Source: JANXVR01 sp034667405
Lineage (GTDB): Bacteria; Actinomycetota; UBA4738; HRBIN12
NCBI GenBank assembly: GCA_034667405.1
Contig: JAXDJX010000019.1
Location: 1 to 64,000, forward strand
DNA: 64,000 bases
Reading direction: 5' to 3'
The position numbers and the translations under genes were made by a program. Under the pieces are notes generated by a model. It saw only the letters and a list, made by a program, of their open reading frames with translations, was not told where the DNA came from and did no database searches. Shown in pieces: positions 26,183 to 33,713 of the stretch. The first letter of the stretch is position 1. Each line of letters starts with the position of its first letter.

Positions 26183-26932
26183 TCACAGTGACGCCATAAC
26201 CTCTTCGGGGATGTCGAAATTGGCGTAGACGTTCTGGACGTCGTCGAGTTCTTCGAGCGCTTCGATGAGCTTGAGCACCTGACGTGCTTCGCCGCCCTCC
26301 ACCGGGATGGTGGTCTGCGGCATCATCGTGAGGTCGGCCGAATAGACCTGGACGCCGGCCTCCTCCAAGGCCCCTTGCACCTGCTTGAACACACCCGGCT
26401 CCGCCACGATGTCCCAGGAACTCTCCGAGTCGCTGAGATCCTCGGCTCCCGCTTCAAGGGCAAGCTCTAGGAGTCGATCCTCGTCGGGCGCGACCGCCTT
26501 CTCCACCACGATGACGCCCTTCCTGGAGAACATCCAGGAGACGCTCCCCTGTTCGCCGAGATTGCCGTTGTTGCGGCTGAAGGCGTGCTTGATCTCTTGG
26601 CCCGTGCGGTTGCGATTGTCGGTGAGCGTTTCGATCAACAATGCGATGCCGCCGGGTGCGTAGCCCTCGTAGACGAGCTCCTGGTAGTGCGCGGTATCGG
26701 CGTCCGCCCCGACGCCTCGCTTGATGGCCCGGTCGATATTGTCGCTGGGGACGCTGAAGCTCTTCGCCTTCTCCACCGCGGAAGCCAGGGTCATATTCCC
26801 CTCGATGCTCCCGCCACCTTCGCGCGCCGCGACCTCGACCGCGCGCAACAGCTTCGCGTACATGTTCGAACGCTTGGAGTCGGTAGCTTCCTTCTTCCGT
26901 TTGATGGTGGCCCATTTGGAGTGACCAGACAT
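26183..26932 (-). CDS. YebC/PmpR family protein
   Basis: 249 residues with the family start MSGHSKWATIKRKKEATDSKR and the conserved GYAPGGIALLIETLTDNRNRT and FSRNNGNLGEQGSVSWMF segments. Family members are described as transcription regulators or as factors that help translation of proline-rich stretches; which applies here is unknown. SD GGAAGG precedes the ATG, which starts 1 nt after the pdxT stop. Confidence 0.95.
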   Translation of the reverse strand: MSGHSKWATIKRKKEATDSKRSNMYAKLLRAVEVAAREGGGSIEGNMTLASAVEKAKSFSVPSDNIDRAIKRGVGADADTAHYQELVYEGYAPGGIALLIETLTDNRNRTGQEIKHAFSRNNGNLGEQGSVSWMFSRKGVIVVEKAVAPDEDRLLELALEAGAEDLSDSESSWDIVAEPGVFKQVQGALEEAGVQVYSADLTMMPQTTIPVEGGEARQVLKLIEALEELDDVQNVYANFDIPEEVMASL

Positions 26933-27493
26933 CTAGACCTTCCTCAAGACGTACTCATGCAGCGCCGAATCTCCCACTAGCTCCGGGTGGAACGATGCCA
27001 CCACGATGTTCCCTTGTTCCAGGACGACCGGATGCCCCTCGTGTTCGGCCAGGATACGGACCTGCGAGCCCACATCGTCCACCCGCGGCGCTCTGATGAA
27101 CACCCCACGAACCGGGTGATCGATCCCCTCGACCGAGAGGTCGGTCTCGAACGATTCGACCTGGCGACCGTAGGCGTTGCGGTGCACAGTGATGTCGATC
27201 AACGGGAAGAGCGGCTCGCCTGTGCCGTCGATGCGGTCGGCGAGAACGATCATGCCCGCGCAGGTGCCGAAGATCGGCATCCCGGCGGCCGCACGCTCCA
27301 AGACCGGCTCCACGAACCCGTAGAGGCGGGCGAGCTTCCCGATCGTCGTCGACTCACCACCGGGGATAACCAGACACTCGACATCGGCCAACTGCTCCGG
27401 CGTGCGAACCTCGAGGGGCGTTGCCCCCGCCGATGCCAGCATCCGCGCGTGCTCCCGGAAATCTCCCTGCAGCGCGAGCACACCAGCCTTCAC
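26933..27493 (-). CDS. pdxT: Pyridoxal 5'-phosphate synthase glutaminase subunit PdxT
   Basis: 186 residues. Class I amidotransferase: nucleophile Cys in FGTCAGM, PGGESTT oxyanion motif and the catalytic His/Glu in SFHPEL. It feeds ammonia to PdxS. The GTG start is decided by AGGAGG 6-7 nt upstream; longer open sequence lies inside pdxS. Confidence 0.96.
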   Translation of the reverse strand: MKAGVLALQGDFREHARMLASAGATPLEVRTPEQLADVECLVIPGGESTTIGKLARLYGFVEPVLERAAAGMPIFGTCAGMIVLADRIDGTGEPLFPLIDITVHRNAYGRQVESFETDLSVEGIDHPVRGVFIRAPRVDDVGSQVRILAEHEGHPVVLEQGNIVVASFHPELVGDSALHEYVLRKV

Positions 27494-27515
27494 CGCAGAC
27501 CTCCTCCGAGGACGG

Positions 27516-28397
27516 CTACCAGCCGCGGTCTTGCAACCGCGTTTCCAACTTGCTGATCTCCAGGCCGGCCATCGGGTCGCCCAGTCCGTGCGAGACCTTC
27601 GCGAGGACGTCGGGATCCTGGAAATGCGTGGTGGCCTCGACCACGGCCCGCGCCATCGTGGCCGGATCTTCGGACTTGAATATCCCCGACCCCACGAACA
27701 CGCCGTCAACGCCGAGCTGCATCATGAGCGCGGCATCGGCGGGCGTCGCGATCCCACCCGCGGAGAAATTGACCACGGGGAGTTTCCCGGTCTCGGCAAC
27801 CATCCGAACCAGTTCCACCGGTGCCCCGAGATCCTTCGCCTTCGTGACGTACTGCTCGGGACGAAGCGTGGTCACCTCGGCGATGTCGCGGAGGATCTGG
27901 CGTTCGTGACGGACGGCCTCCACCACATTGCCGGTCCCCGCTTCACCCTTCGTGCGGATCATCGCCGCGCCCTCAGCGATCCTTCGGAGCGCCTCTCCGA
28001 GGTTGCGGGCACCGCAGACGAACGGCACCGTGAAGGCCCATTTGTCGATGTGGTACTCCTCGTCGGCAGGCGTGAGGACCTCGGACTCGTCGATGTAGTC
28101 CACGTTCAGCGATTGAAGGATCTGCGCCTCGACGAAATGGCCGATCCGGGCCTTCGCCATCACGGGGATGCTCACGCATTCCTGGATCTCCTGGACTTTC
28201 GTGGGGTCTGCCATCCGTGCGACGCCCCCGTCCCGGCGGATGTCGGAGGGAACCCGCTCCAAGGCCATGACCGCACACGCGCCTGCGTCTTCCGCGATCT
28301 TCGCCTGGTCGGCATTGGTGACGTCCATGATGACGCCGCCCTTCAGCATCTCCGCCAGGCCCGACTTCACCCGAAACGTCCCGGTTTCGCGCTCCAC
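27516..28397 (-). CDS. pdxS: Pyridoxal 5'-phosphate synthase subunit PdxS
   Basis: 293 residues from a GTG with AGGAGG 8 nt upstream. It builds PLP from ribose 5-phosphate, glyceraldehyde 3-phosphate and ammonia. The (beta/alpha)8 barrel has LKGGVIMDVTN, CAVMALERVPSDIR, KARIGHFVEAQIL, the long conserved YIDESEVLTPADE and VNFSAGGIATPADAALMM. An upstream GTG at 28433 would add 12 residues but has no SD. Confidence 0.96.
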   Translation of the reverse strand: MERETGTFRVKSGLAEMLKGGVIMDVTNADQAKIAEDAGACAVMALERVPSDIRRDGGVARMADPTKVQEIQECVSIPVMAKARIGHFVEAQILQSLNVDYIDESEVLTPADEEYHIDKWAFTVPFVCGARNLGEALRRIAEGAAMIRTKGEAGTGNVVEAVRHERQILRDIAEVTTLRPEQYVTKAKDLGAPVELVRMVAETGKLPVVNFSAGGIATPADAALMMQLGVDGVFVGSGIFKSEDPATMARAVVEATTHFQDPDVLAKVSHGLGDPMAGLEISKLETRLQDRGW

Positions 28398-28469
28398 TGT
28401 GGATCCCTCCTCGACGAGTTCGTTCAAGGCCACGAGTCTACCGCCCGCTTGCAGGTGCGAAGCAGCCGG

Positions 28470-29531
28470 CTACTTCGAGAACGTGGGTGTCATGCCGTTC
28501 GGCATCAGCTCGACGAACGTGGTTCCGGGCGCGAGCGGGATCCGTACGCCCTTCTTCGTCTTGAAGATCGTGACGGACTTCTGGCCGCCACGCGTCCAGG
28601 TCCCGGTGACCATCCGCCCATTGCGCATGATCCACGCCCTGCCGGTTCCCGTGAGGGCCACTTCGGGTGAATAGTTCCCCAGGACGTCGTGGAGGTTGGA
28701 CTTCGTGACCACTACTTCCTGAACGACGACGTTGGTGACCTGGATGGGACCTCCGGCCTCCAGCATCATCGGAGTCCCGTTCAGCTGACGAACCCAGGTC
28801 TTCGTGACGGCGTTCCATTTCCAATCGCCACTCACGCCGGTGCTGAAGGGGATGATCGCCGATGACACCTTCCGGCTCGGATTGATCACCTTCGGTCCAT
28901 AGGTGAAGGCGGGCTTCGGCGGTCCCTGCTGCGTCGCCGCCTTGCCCGCGCGCGCGTAGAGCTTCGGGACGCTCACGAAGAGATTGTGGGGGATGACTCT
29001 GGGTGCCGGCGCTCGCGTGAAGGCGGCGGCGCCGTTGGTCTCGTCGTAGGCCAGGACTCCCGCGTGCTTCAGGGCGTTGACCACGGCAAGCTGAGCGCCC
29101 GAGTAGCCAAGGACCGGATGCGTGTTGTAAGGGACCAGGATCTTCGGGTCCGTCGTTCGTGCGCTGCGAACCGGGCCCACCTTCGCAGCTTCGCTGCATT
29201 GGTAGACCGCCATGAACCGGGTGAGCCCACCCTCGACCAACTCCTCGTACATGATGTCGGCGTTCTGCAATCCAACGAGCGGATATGCGTCGGTGGTGTT
29301 CTCGACCTTCACGGCGACGACGGGACGCTGGGGTACCGCTTTCCCGCCGGCCGGAGCAACGCCGGTGAGGGGACAAGGCGGCGGAGGCGGAGGCGAACTC
29401 TCACGGCCAACGATCTGACCGATAACGTTCGGCGCGTGCCCGCTGAGCGCCCAGGCGGTCAATCCACCGGCAAGCAGCAGCACGACGACGACGACGGATA
29501 CCACCGCGCGGCCGCGACTGGTGAGAGACAA
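28470..29531 (-). CDS. DUF3048 (YerB-like) extracytoplasmic protein
   Basis: 353 residues from a TTG preceded by AGGAGG (9 nt). N-terminal hydrophobic segment (about 8-30) is a signal or anchor; no lipobox Cys is at the cleavage position, although family relatives are often lipoproteins. A short Pro run (PPPPPP) leads to the DUF3048 domain: RPVVAVKVENTTDAYPLVGLQNADI, YEELVEGGLTRFMAVYQ, and VGPVRSARTTD. A C-terminal domain ends in GTTFVELMP. The molecular role is unknown; the location is outside the membrane. Confidence 0.9.
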   Translation of the reverse strand: MSLTSRGRAVVSVVVVVLLLAGGLTAWALSGHAPNVIGQIVGRESSPPPPPPCPLTGVAPAGGKAVPQRPVVAVKVENTTDAYPLVGLQNADIMYEELVEGGLTRFMAVYQCSEAAKVGPVRSARTTDPKILVPYNTHPVLGYSGAQLAVVNALKHAGVLAYDETNGAAAFTRAPAPRVIPHNLFVSVPKLYARAGKAATQQGPPKPAFTYGPKVINPSRKVSSAIIPFSTGVSGDWKWNAVTKTWVRQLNGTPMMLEAGGPIQVTNVVVQEVVVTKSNLHDVLGNYSPEVALTGTGRAWIMRNGRMVTGTWTRGGQKSVTIFKTKKGVRIPLAPGTTFVELMPNGMTPTFSK

Positions 29532-29655
29532 AGCGAGGAACCTCCTGAGGGTTGGGAAAGACGTTCCGGCGTCCCATCACGGGGATCCGCCGCGCCTGGA
29601 TGGTAGAGGCGAGATGGGGCCGCCTCAAACATCCGGACCTAATTCGACGGGTTCT

Positions 29656-30573
29656 TCACATCTCCTGGAGCCGCTTGATCCGCTCCTCGATGGGTGGGTG
29701 GGTGGAGAACAGCTTCTCCATGGTTGTGGTCTTGCCACTTCCCGGCAACCGGGAAGGCTGCTCGAGCCAGAGGTGTGCGGTGGCGTTGTTCGCTCCGCGC
29801 ATGGCGTGCGGCGCATCGCGGATCTTCTCGAGGGCGCTGATCAACCCCGGCGGGTACCGCGTGAGCATGGCACCCTGAGCGTCCGCCAGATATTCACGGT
29901 TGCGCGACACGCTGAGCTTGATCAACTGGCCCAGGATCGGCGCGAGGATCAGCAGGAGGAACCCCACGACGAACAGAACGAGTTCGATCGGACTTCCGCC
30001 CGAACTGTTGTCGTTGCCGCCGCGACGGCCGCCTCCCCCACCGAACCACCAGAACCGCATCACGAACTCGGACAGGAGGATCGCCGCACCCACCAAGGTC
30101 GCCACCACCGTCCCCACAAGGATGTCCCTGTCGACCACATGCGACATCTCGTGGCCGATGACGCCCTCGAGCTCGACCCGGTTCATGATGTCGAGCAACC
30201 CTTGCGTGACGGCGATGGACGAATGTTCGGGATCGCGTCCGGTCGCGAACGCGTTGGGAGCGCCCTCGGGCACGATGAAGACCCGGGGTTTCGGAACGCC
30301 GGCCGCGATCGCGAGACCCTCGACCACGTTATGCAGGCGCGGTTCCTCCTCGGCTGTCACTTCTCGGGCGTGTGAGGCCGCAAGCACCATGCGGTCGCCG
30401 TAGAGATACGAACTCACGGACATGACGATCGCGATCACGCCGGCGATCACCAAGCCGGCAGGCCCGGAGAACCAGACCAGACCAACCGCGTACCCGATGG
30501 CCCCAAGGAAGAGCACGGAGGCGACGATCAGCAGGATGGTCTTGCGTTTGTTCGCCGAGATCTGTTCGTACAT
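29656..30573 (-). CDS. htpX: M48-family membrane zinc protease HtpX
   Basis: 305 residues. Two N-terminal helices, then the GHEMSHVVD zinc motif (HExxH), two further helices, and the third ligand Glu in EYLADAQGA. A Gly/Asn/Ser-rich loop interrupts the second hydrophobic pair. It degrades misfolded membrane proteins. lemA is immediately upstream, a pairing seen in many bacteria. Confidence 0.94.
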   Translation of the reverse strand: MYEQISANKRKTILLIVASVLFLGAIGYAVGLVWFSGPAGLVIAGVIAIVMSVSSYLYGDRMVLAASHAREVTAEEEPRLHNVVEGLAIAAGVPKPRVFIVPEGAPNAFATGRDPEHSSIAVTQGLLDIMNRVELEGVIGHEMSHVVDRDILVGTVVATLVGAAILLSEFVMRFWWFGGGGGRRGGNDNSSGGSPIELVLFVVGFLLLILAPILGQLIKLSVSRNREYLADAQGAMLTRYPPGLISALEKIRDAPHAMRGANNATAHLWLEQPSRLPGSGKTTTMEKLFSTHPPIEERIKRLQEM

Positions 30574-30578
30574 ACGGG

Positions 30579-31127
30579 CTAGAACCTAGCCTGAACGGGG
30601 CCGCGAGCCGCGTCTTCGATCTGGAAGAACGGCTTTGGGGTGAACCCGAGTGGCCCCGCAAGGAGGTTCGTCGGGAACTGTTGGATCTTCGTATTCAGCT
30701 TCATGACCTGGTCGTTGTAGAACTGGCGCGCATAGGCGATCTTCGATTCGGTGCCGGTCAGCTCTTCTTGGAGCGCCAGGAAGTTCTCGCTCGCCTTGAG
30801 GTCCGGATAGTTCTCGGCGACCGCCATGAGCCTGCCGAGGCCCGCCGTCACGGCCTGGTCGGCGGCGGCTTGTTGATCGATGCCTTGGGCGCCCATGGCG
30901 GCGTTGCGGAGCCTGGCCACATCTTCGAAGAGCTCGCGTTCGTGGGTGGCGTACCCCTCGACGGTTTGGACCAGGTTGGGGATGAGGTCGTACCGGCGAC
31001 GCAGCTGCACGTCGATCTCCGACCAGCCGTTGTCGGCCCGGTTGCGGAGCGACACCAGCCCGTTGAACGCGAACGCCACCCACAGGAGGATCAAGGCCAG
31101 GATGCCGAGCACGATCCAGATGATCAT
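30579..31127 (-). CDS. LemA family protein
   Basis: 182 residues. One N-terminal transmembrane helix (about 2-22), then the LemA helical bundle with LRNRADNGWSEIDVQLRRRYDLIPNL, AENYPDLKASENFLALQEEL, TESKIAYARQFYN and FPTNLLAGPLGF. Function is uncertain; the htpX link suggests a membrane-quality or envelope role. The start at 31127 is chosen over a much longer open frame that runs through the pimA-like gene. Confidence 0.94.
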   Translation of the reverse strand: MIIWIVLGILALILLWVAFAFNGLVSLRNRADNGWSEIDVQLRRRYDLIPNLVQTVEGYATHERELFEDVARLRNAAMGAQGIDQQAAADQAVTAGLGRLMAVAENYPDLKASENFLALQEELTGTESKIAYARQFYNDQVMKLNTKIQQFPTNLLAGPLGFTPKPFFQIEDAARGPVQARF

Positions 31128-31131
31128 GCGC

Positions 31132-32241
31132 CTATCGTAGCGTCGGAGGGCCTTGGTCGATGGCTCGCTCGTACCGCTCGCGGATCGCCGTCGCGACGAC
31201 CCCCCACTCGAACCCGGCGGCACGCTCCCTGCCGGCGTCGGACAGCCGCTCGGAGAGGGCAGGGTCGTCCAGGATCCGAGCCGTCGCGGCGGCCAACGCT
31301 GCCGGATCGCCGGGGGGAACCAGCAAGCCGTCAACCTCGTCGCGGACCACTTCGTCGTAGCCGCGGATGCGGCTCGCAACCACCGGCAATCCGGCAGCCA
31401 TCGCTTCCACCAAGACGATGCCGAAGCTCTCGCCGCCAAGGGCCGGCCCCAGGTACACGTCGGCAGCGGCGTGATAGCCGGGGAGGCGTTCGTTGGAGAC
31501 GCTGCCCAGCAAGAGGATACGGCCACGGAGTTCGGGAGACAGGGTGGCGACCGCCGACCGCTCCTTGCCGTCACCTGCCACGACCATCTGCAGGTCCGGA
31601 CGGTTCGCCGCCAGGCGACGGAAGGCCTCAACCGCGACCGGGAAGCCCTTGCGTTCTTCCAGCCTCCCTACGAACAGGAGCGTCGGACCCGCTTGCAAGG
31701 CAGCGGGTTCTGCGCCGGCGAAGCGATCGGTGTCGATCCCGTTGCCGATGACGTCGAACCGCCCGCCGATCCGCGACGCGGCGAAACTCCGCGCCGCCTC
31801 CGAGACCGCGATGCGGACCGTGATCCGCCGAGCGATCCGCCGGATGAGCGGAGCGGCCGCATCGAACAGTAGCGAGCGCTCGGCCGAGGAGTGAAACGTT
31901 GCGACGACGGGTACGCGCGCCTCGAGGAGAGCCCAGAGCGACGTGCTCGGGGAGAAGGGCTCGTGGATATGGAGGACGTCTGGCGCGAAGGCGCGCAGTT
32001 GCCTCCCGACCACCCCTCGCGACCAGGGCCTGGGGTCGATGGGGACGTTCGACGCGTTGTAACCGATGGTGACCGGGCGCGCGACCACCCTGACCCACGG
32101 CTCCGGCGCAGGCCGGCTCCCGGGCGCCAACACCATTACCTCGTCACCTCCAGCCCGCAGTCGGGCCGCCAGCTCCCGGACGTGGCCCTGGACGCCGCCG
32201 GGGGCGTCCCAGGCGTAGGGGCAGATCAGCGCGACCCTCAC
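31132..32241 (-). CDS. pimA: PimA-like phosphatidylinositol mannosyltransferase (GT4)
   Basis: 369 residues from a GTG that overlaps the upstream stop as GTGA and has AGGGA 5 nt upstream. The resulting start MRVALICPYAWDAPGGVQGHV matches PimA. The GT4 C-terminal nucleotide-sugar site ESFGIVLVEAMAAGLPVVAS is present, and the IDPRPWSRG and HIHEPFSPSTSLWAL regions fit the family. It should add the first mannose from GDP-mannose to phosphatidylinositol. Its position beside an acyltransferase, pgsA-like gene, HIT gene and thrS supports this over other GT4 roles. Confidence 0.88.
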   Translation of the reverse strand: MRVALICPYAWDAPGGVQGHVRELAARLRAGGDEVMVLAPGSRPAPEPWVRVVARPVTIGYNASNVPIDPRPWSRGVVGRQLRAFAPDVLHIHEPFSPSTSLWALLEARVPVVATFHSSAERSLLFDAAAPLIRRIARRITVRIAVSEAARSFAASRIGGRFDVIGNGIDTDRFAGAEPAALQAGPTLLFVGRLEERKGFPVAVEAFRRLAANRPDLQMVVAGDGKERSAVATLSPELRGRILLLGSVSNERLPGYHAAADVYLGPALGGESFGIVLVEAMAAGLPVVASRIRGYDEVVRDEVDGLLVPPGDPAALAAATARILDDPALSERLSDAGRERAAGFEWGVVATAIRERYERAIDQGPPTLR

Positions 32242-33122
32242 GGCCATCCCTGCTGGAACAGATGCCAATCCGCCGGCTCGACGGAGATCAATGCCTCGAA
32301 TTCCTTCGCCAAGGACTGCGTGATGGCGGTGACGTCTGCTCGACGATCGCCCGTCGCGCGGACGTGGATGGGCTCGCGCATCACGCAGAGCCACCCGCCC
32401 GGTCGGCTGTAGACCGCGCAGGGCACCAACGGTGCACCCGTCCGAAGCGCAAGCGCCGCCGGACCCGCCGGCATCCGTCTGACCTTGCCGAACATCTCGA
32501 CCTCGATGCCCGACCCAGTGAGGTCTCGGTCGGCGACCAGCGCCACCACCTTGTCGTCATGCAGCGCCTGCGCGAGCGCCCGACCCGTGCCGGACCCGCT
32601 GTCGAGCGGAAGGATCTCCATACCGAGGGCACGGCGGTGGTTCTCGAAGAGTTCGAAGAGACGTTGGGGTTCCAGGCGTTCGGCGACCGAGACGATGGGC
32701 AGTCCCAAGCAGTGGACCCACTTGCCGGCCACATCCCAGTTCCCCATATGCGGAAGGGTGAGGATCACTCCATTGCCGTTCTCGATCGCATCGTCCATGT
32801 GGGACTTCCCCTCGCAATGGAAGCGACGCAAGACCTCCCCCGGCGACAGCCCCACGGCATGGAACCCTTCATACCAATAGCGCCCATACCGAACGAACGC
32901 CTCCCGCGTGGCGGCCATGACCGCAGGATCACCGGGCGCACGACCCAGGACCTGCGCCTGGTTCGCGGCAACCACCGCTCGAATCGTGGGCGCCGTGCGA
33001 TACACGAGTTTCGCGACCGACTCGAAGAGCGGCACGCCCAGCCGTTCGGGCAGTGCGACGGCGGCCCCGCGGACCGCCTGGAACGCGCGAAAGGCCAATC
33101 GTTGGCGAAGCGGCTCACTCAC
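32238..33122 (-). CDS. Phosphatidylinositol mannoside acyltransferase (LpxL/HtrB-like)
   Basis: 294 residues from a GTG overlapping the pgsA-like stop (GTGA). The acyltransferase HxxxxD motif is HMGNWD (His125, Asp130), with VADRDLTGSGIEVEMFG and PAGPAALALRTGAPLVP typical of the lauroyl/PatA group. It would transfer a fatty acyl chain to a mannose of PIM on the inner face of the membrane. Genes before and after are PIM lipid genes. Confidence 0.9.
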   Translation of the reverse strand: MSEPLRQRLAFRAFQAVRGAAVALPERLGVPLFESVAKLVYRTAPTIRAVVAANQAQVLGRAPGDPAVMAATREAFVRYGRYWYEGFHAVGLSPGEVLRRFHCEGKSHMDDAIENGNGVILTLPHMGNWDVAGKWVHCLGLPIVSVAERLEPQRLFELFENHRRALGMEILPLDSGSGTGRALAQALHDDKVVALVADRDLTGSGIEVEMFGKVRRMPAGPAALALRTGAPLVPCAVYSRPGGWLCVMREPIHVRATGDRRADVTAITQSLAKEFEALISVEPADWHLFQQGWP

Positions 33123-33649
33123 GCGCGCTCCTCGCGCGCGACCTGAGCCGTGCGGACCACGACCGCCAGGATCGACACGGCCGCTGCGGCCCATATGGTC
33201 CACCGCAGCCACGCGAATCCCAACCCGGCGGCGATGAGTGCGTATCGGACCCCTCGGGTGACATGGCTCTCCTCCACCGCGTAGCCGAGCGAGGCGCCTT
33301 TCGCGCGGACGTAGGCCGAGAGGAAACTGGCTCCCAACGCAACCAGGGCGCCCGCGGCGACAGACGGGGCCGCCAGCCGAGAAACCCAACCGATCGATGC
33401 CAGCACCACGCCGTCCCAGACGCGGTCGTCGAGCGCGTCCAGCATCCGGTCCGTAGGTCCGCCGGCCCCGTGGTTCGCCCGGTTTCCCCCTATGAGAAGA
33501 AGTGCGCCCGAGAGGCCGGCGCCTAGCGCTGCAACCTTCGGCGACCGCTCGACCACCTCGAACCCTGCGAACACCACGAGCGCCACGCCGACGATGAGCG
33601 TGGCGCGAGTGATGGCGGTGCCCGGCGGTTGTCGTTCGAAGCGGACCAT
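33119..33649 (-). CDS. CDP-alcohol phosphatidyltransferase-like protein (PgsA-like), degenerate signature
   Basis: 176 residues with several membrane helices. The position and the segment SAYVRAKGASLGYAVEES identify it as the counterpart of the phosphatidylinositol-phosphate synthase of the PIM cluster. The catalytic pattern D-x2-D-G-x2-A-R-x8-9-G-x3-D-x3-D is only half present: Asp71 and Asp75 (MLDALDDRVWDG) fit the second half, while the first half reads LLIGGNRAN (residues 51-59) with neither Asp nor the Arg. Codons through this region are in frame, with no sign of a frameshift. It may be inactive, altered in substrate, or need a partner. Confidence 0.75.
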   Translation of the reverse strand: MVRFERQPPGTAITRATLIVGVALVVFAGFEVVERSPKVAALGAGLSGALLLIGGNRANHGAGGPTDRMLDALDDRVWDGVVLASIGWVSRLAAPSVAAGALVALGASFLSAYVRAKGASLGYAVEESHVTRGVRYALIAAGLGFAWLRWTIWAAAAVSILAVVVRTAQVAREERA

Positions 33650-33676
33650 GGGGTCCGCGCGAGCCTAGCACCTGAC

Positions 33677-33682
33677 TAGAAT
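33677..33682 (+). promoter_or_regulatory. Candidate -10 box of the EF-G-like gene
   Basis: TAGAAT in the 64-nt divergent space between the pgsA-like gene and the EF-G-like gene, about 37 nt before the GTG. No convincing -35 hexamer was seen at 16-18 bp. The same short interval must also serve the minus-strand gene. Confidence 0.4.
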
Positions 33683-33713
33683 CGCCCTACCTCTCGGGCG
33701 AAGGAGATGCCGC

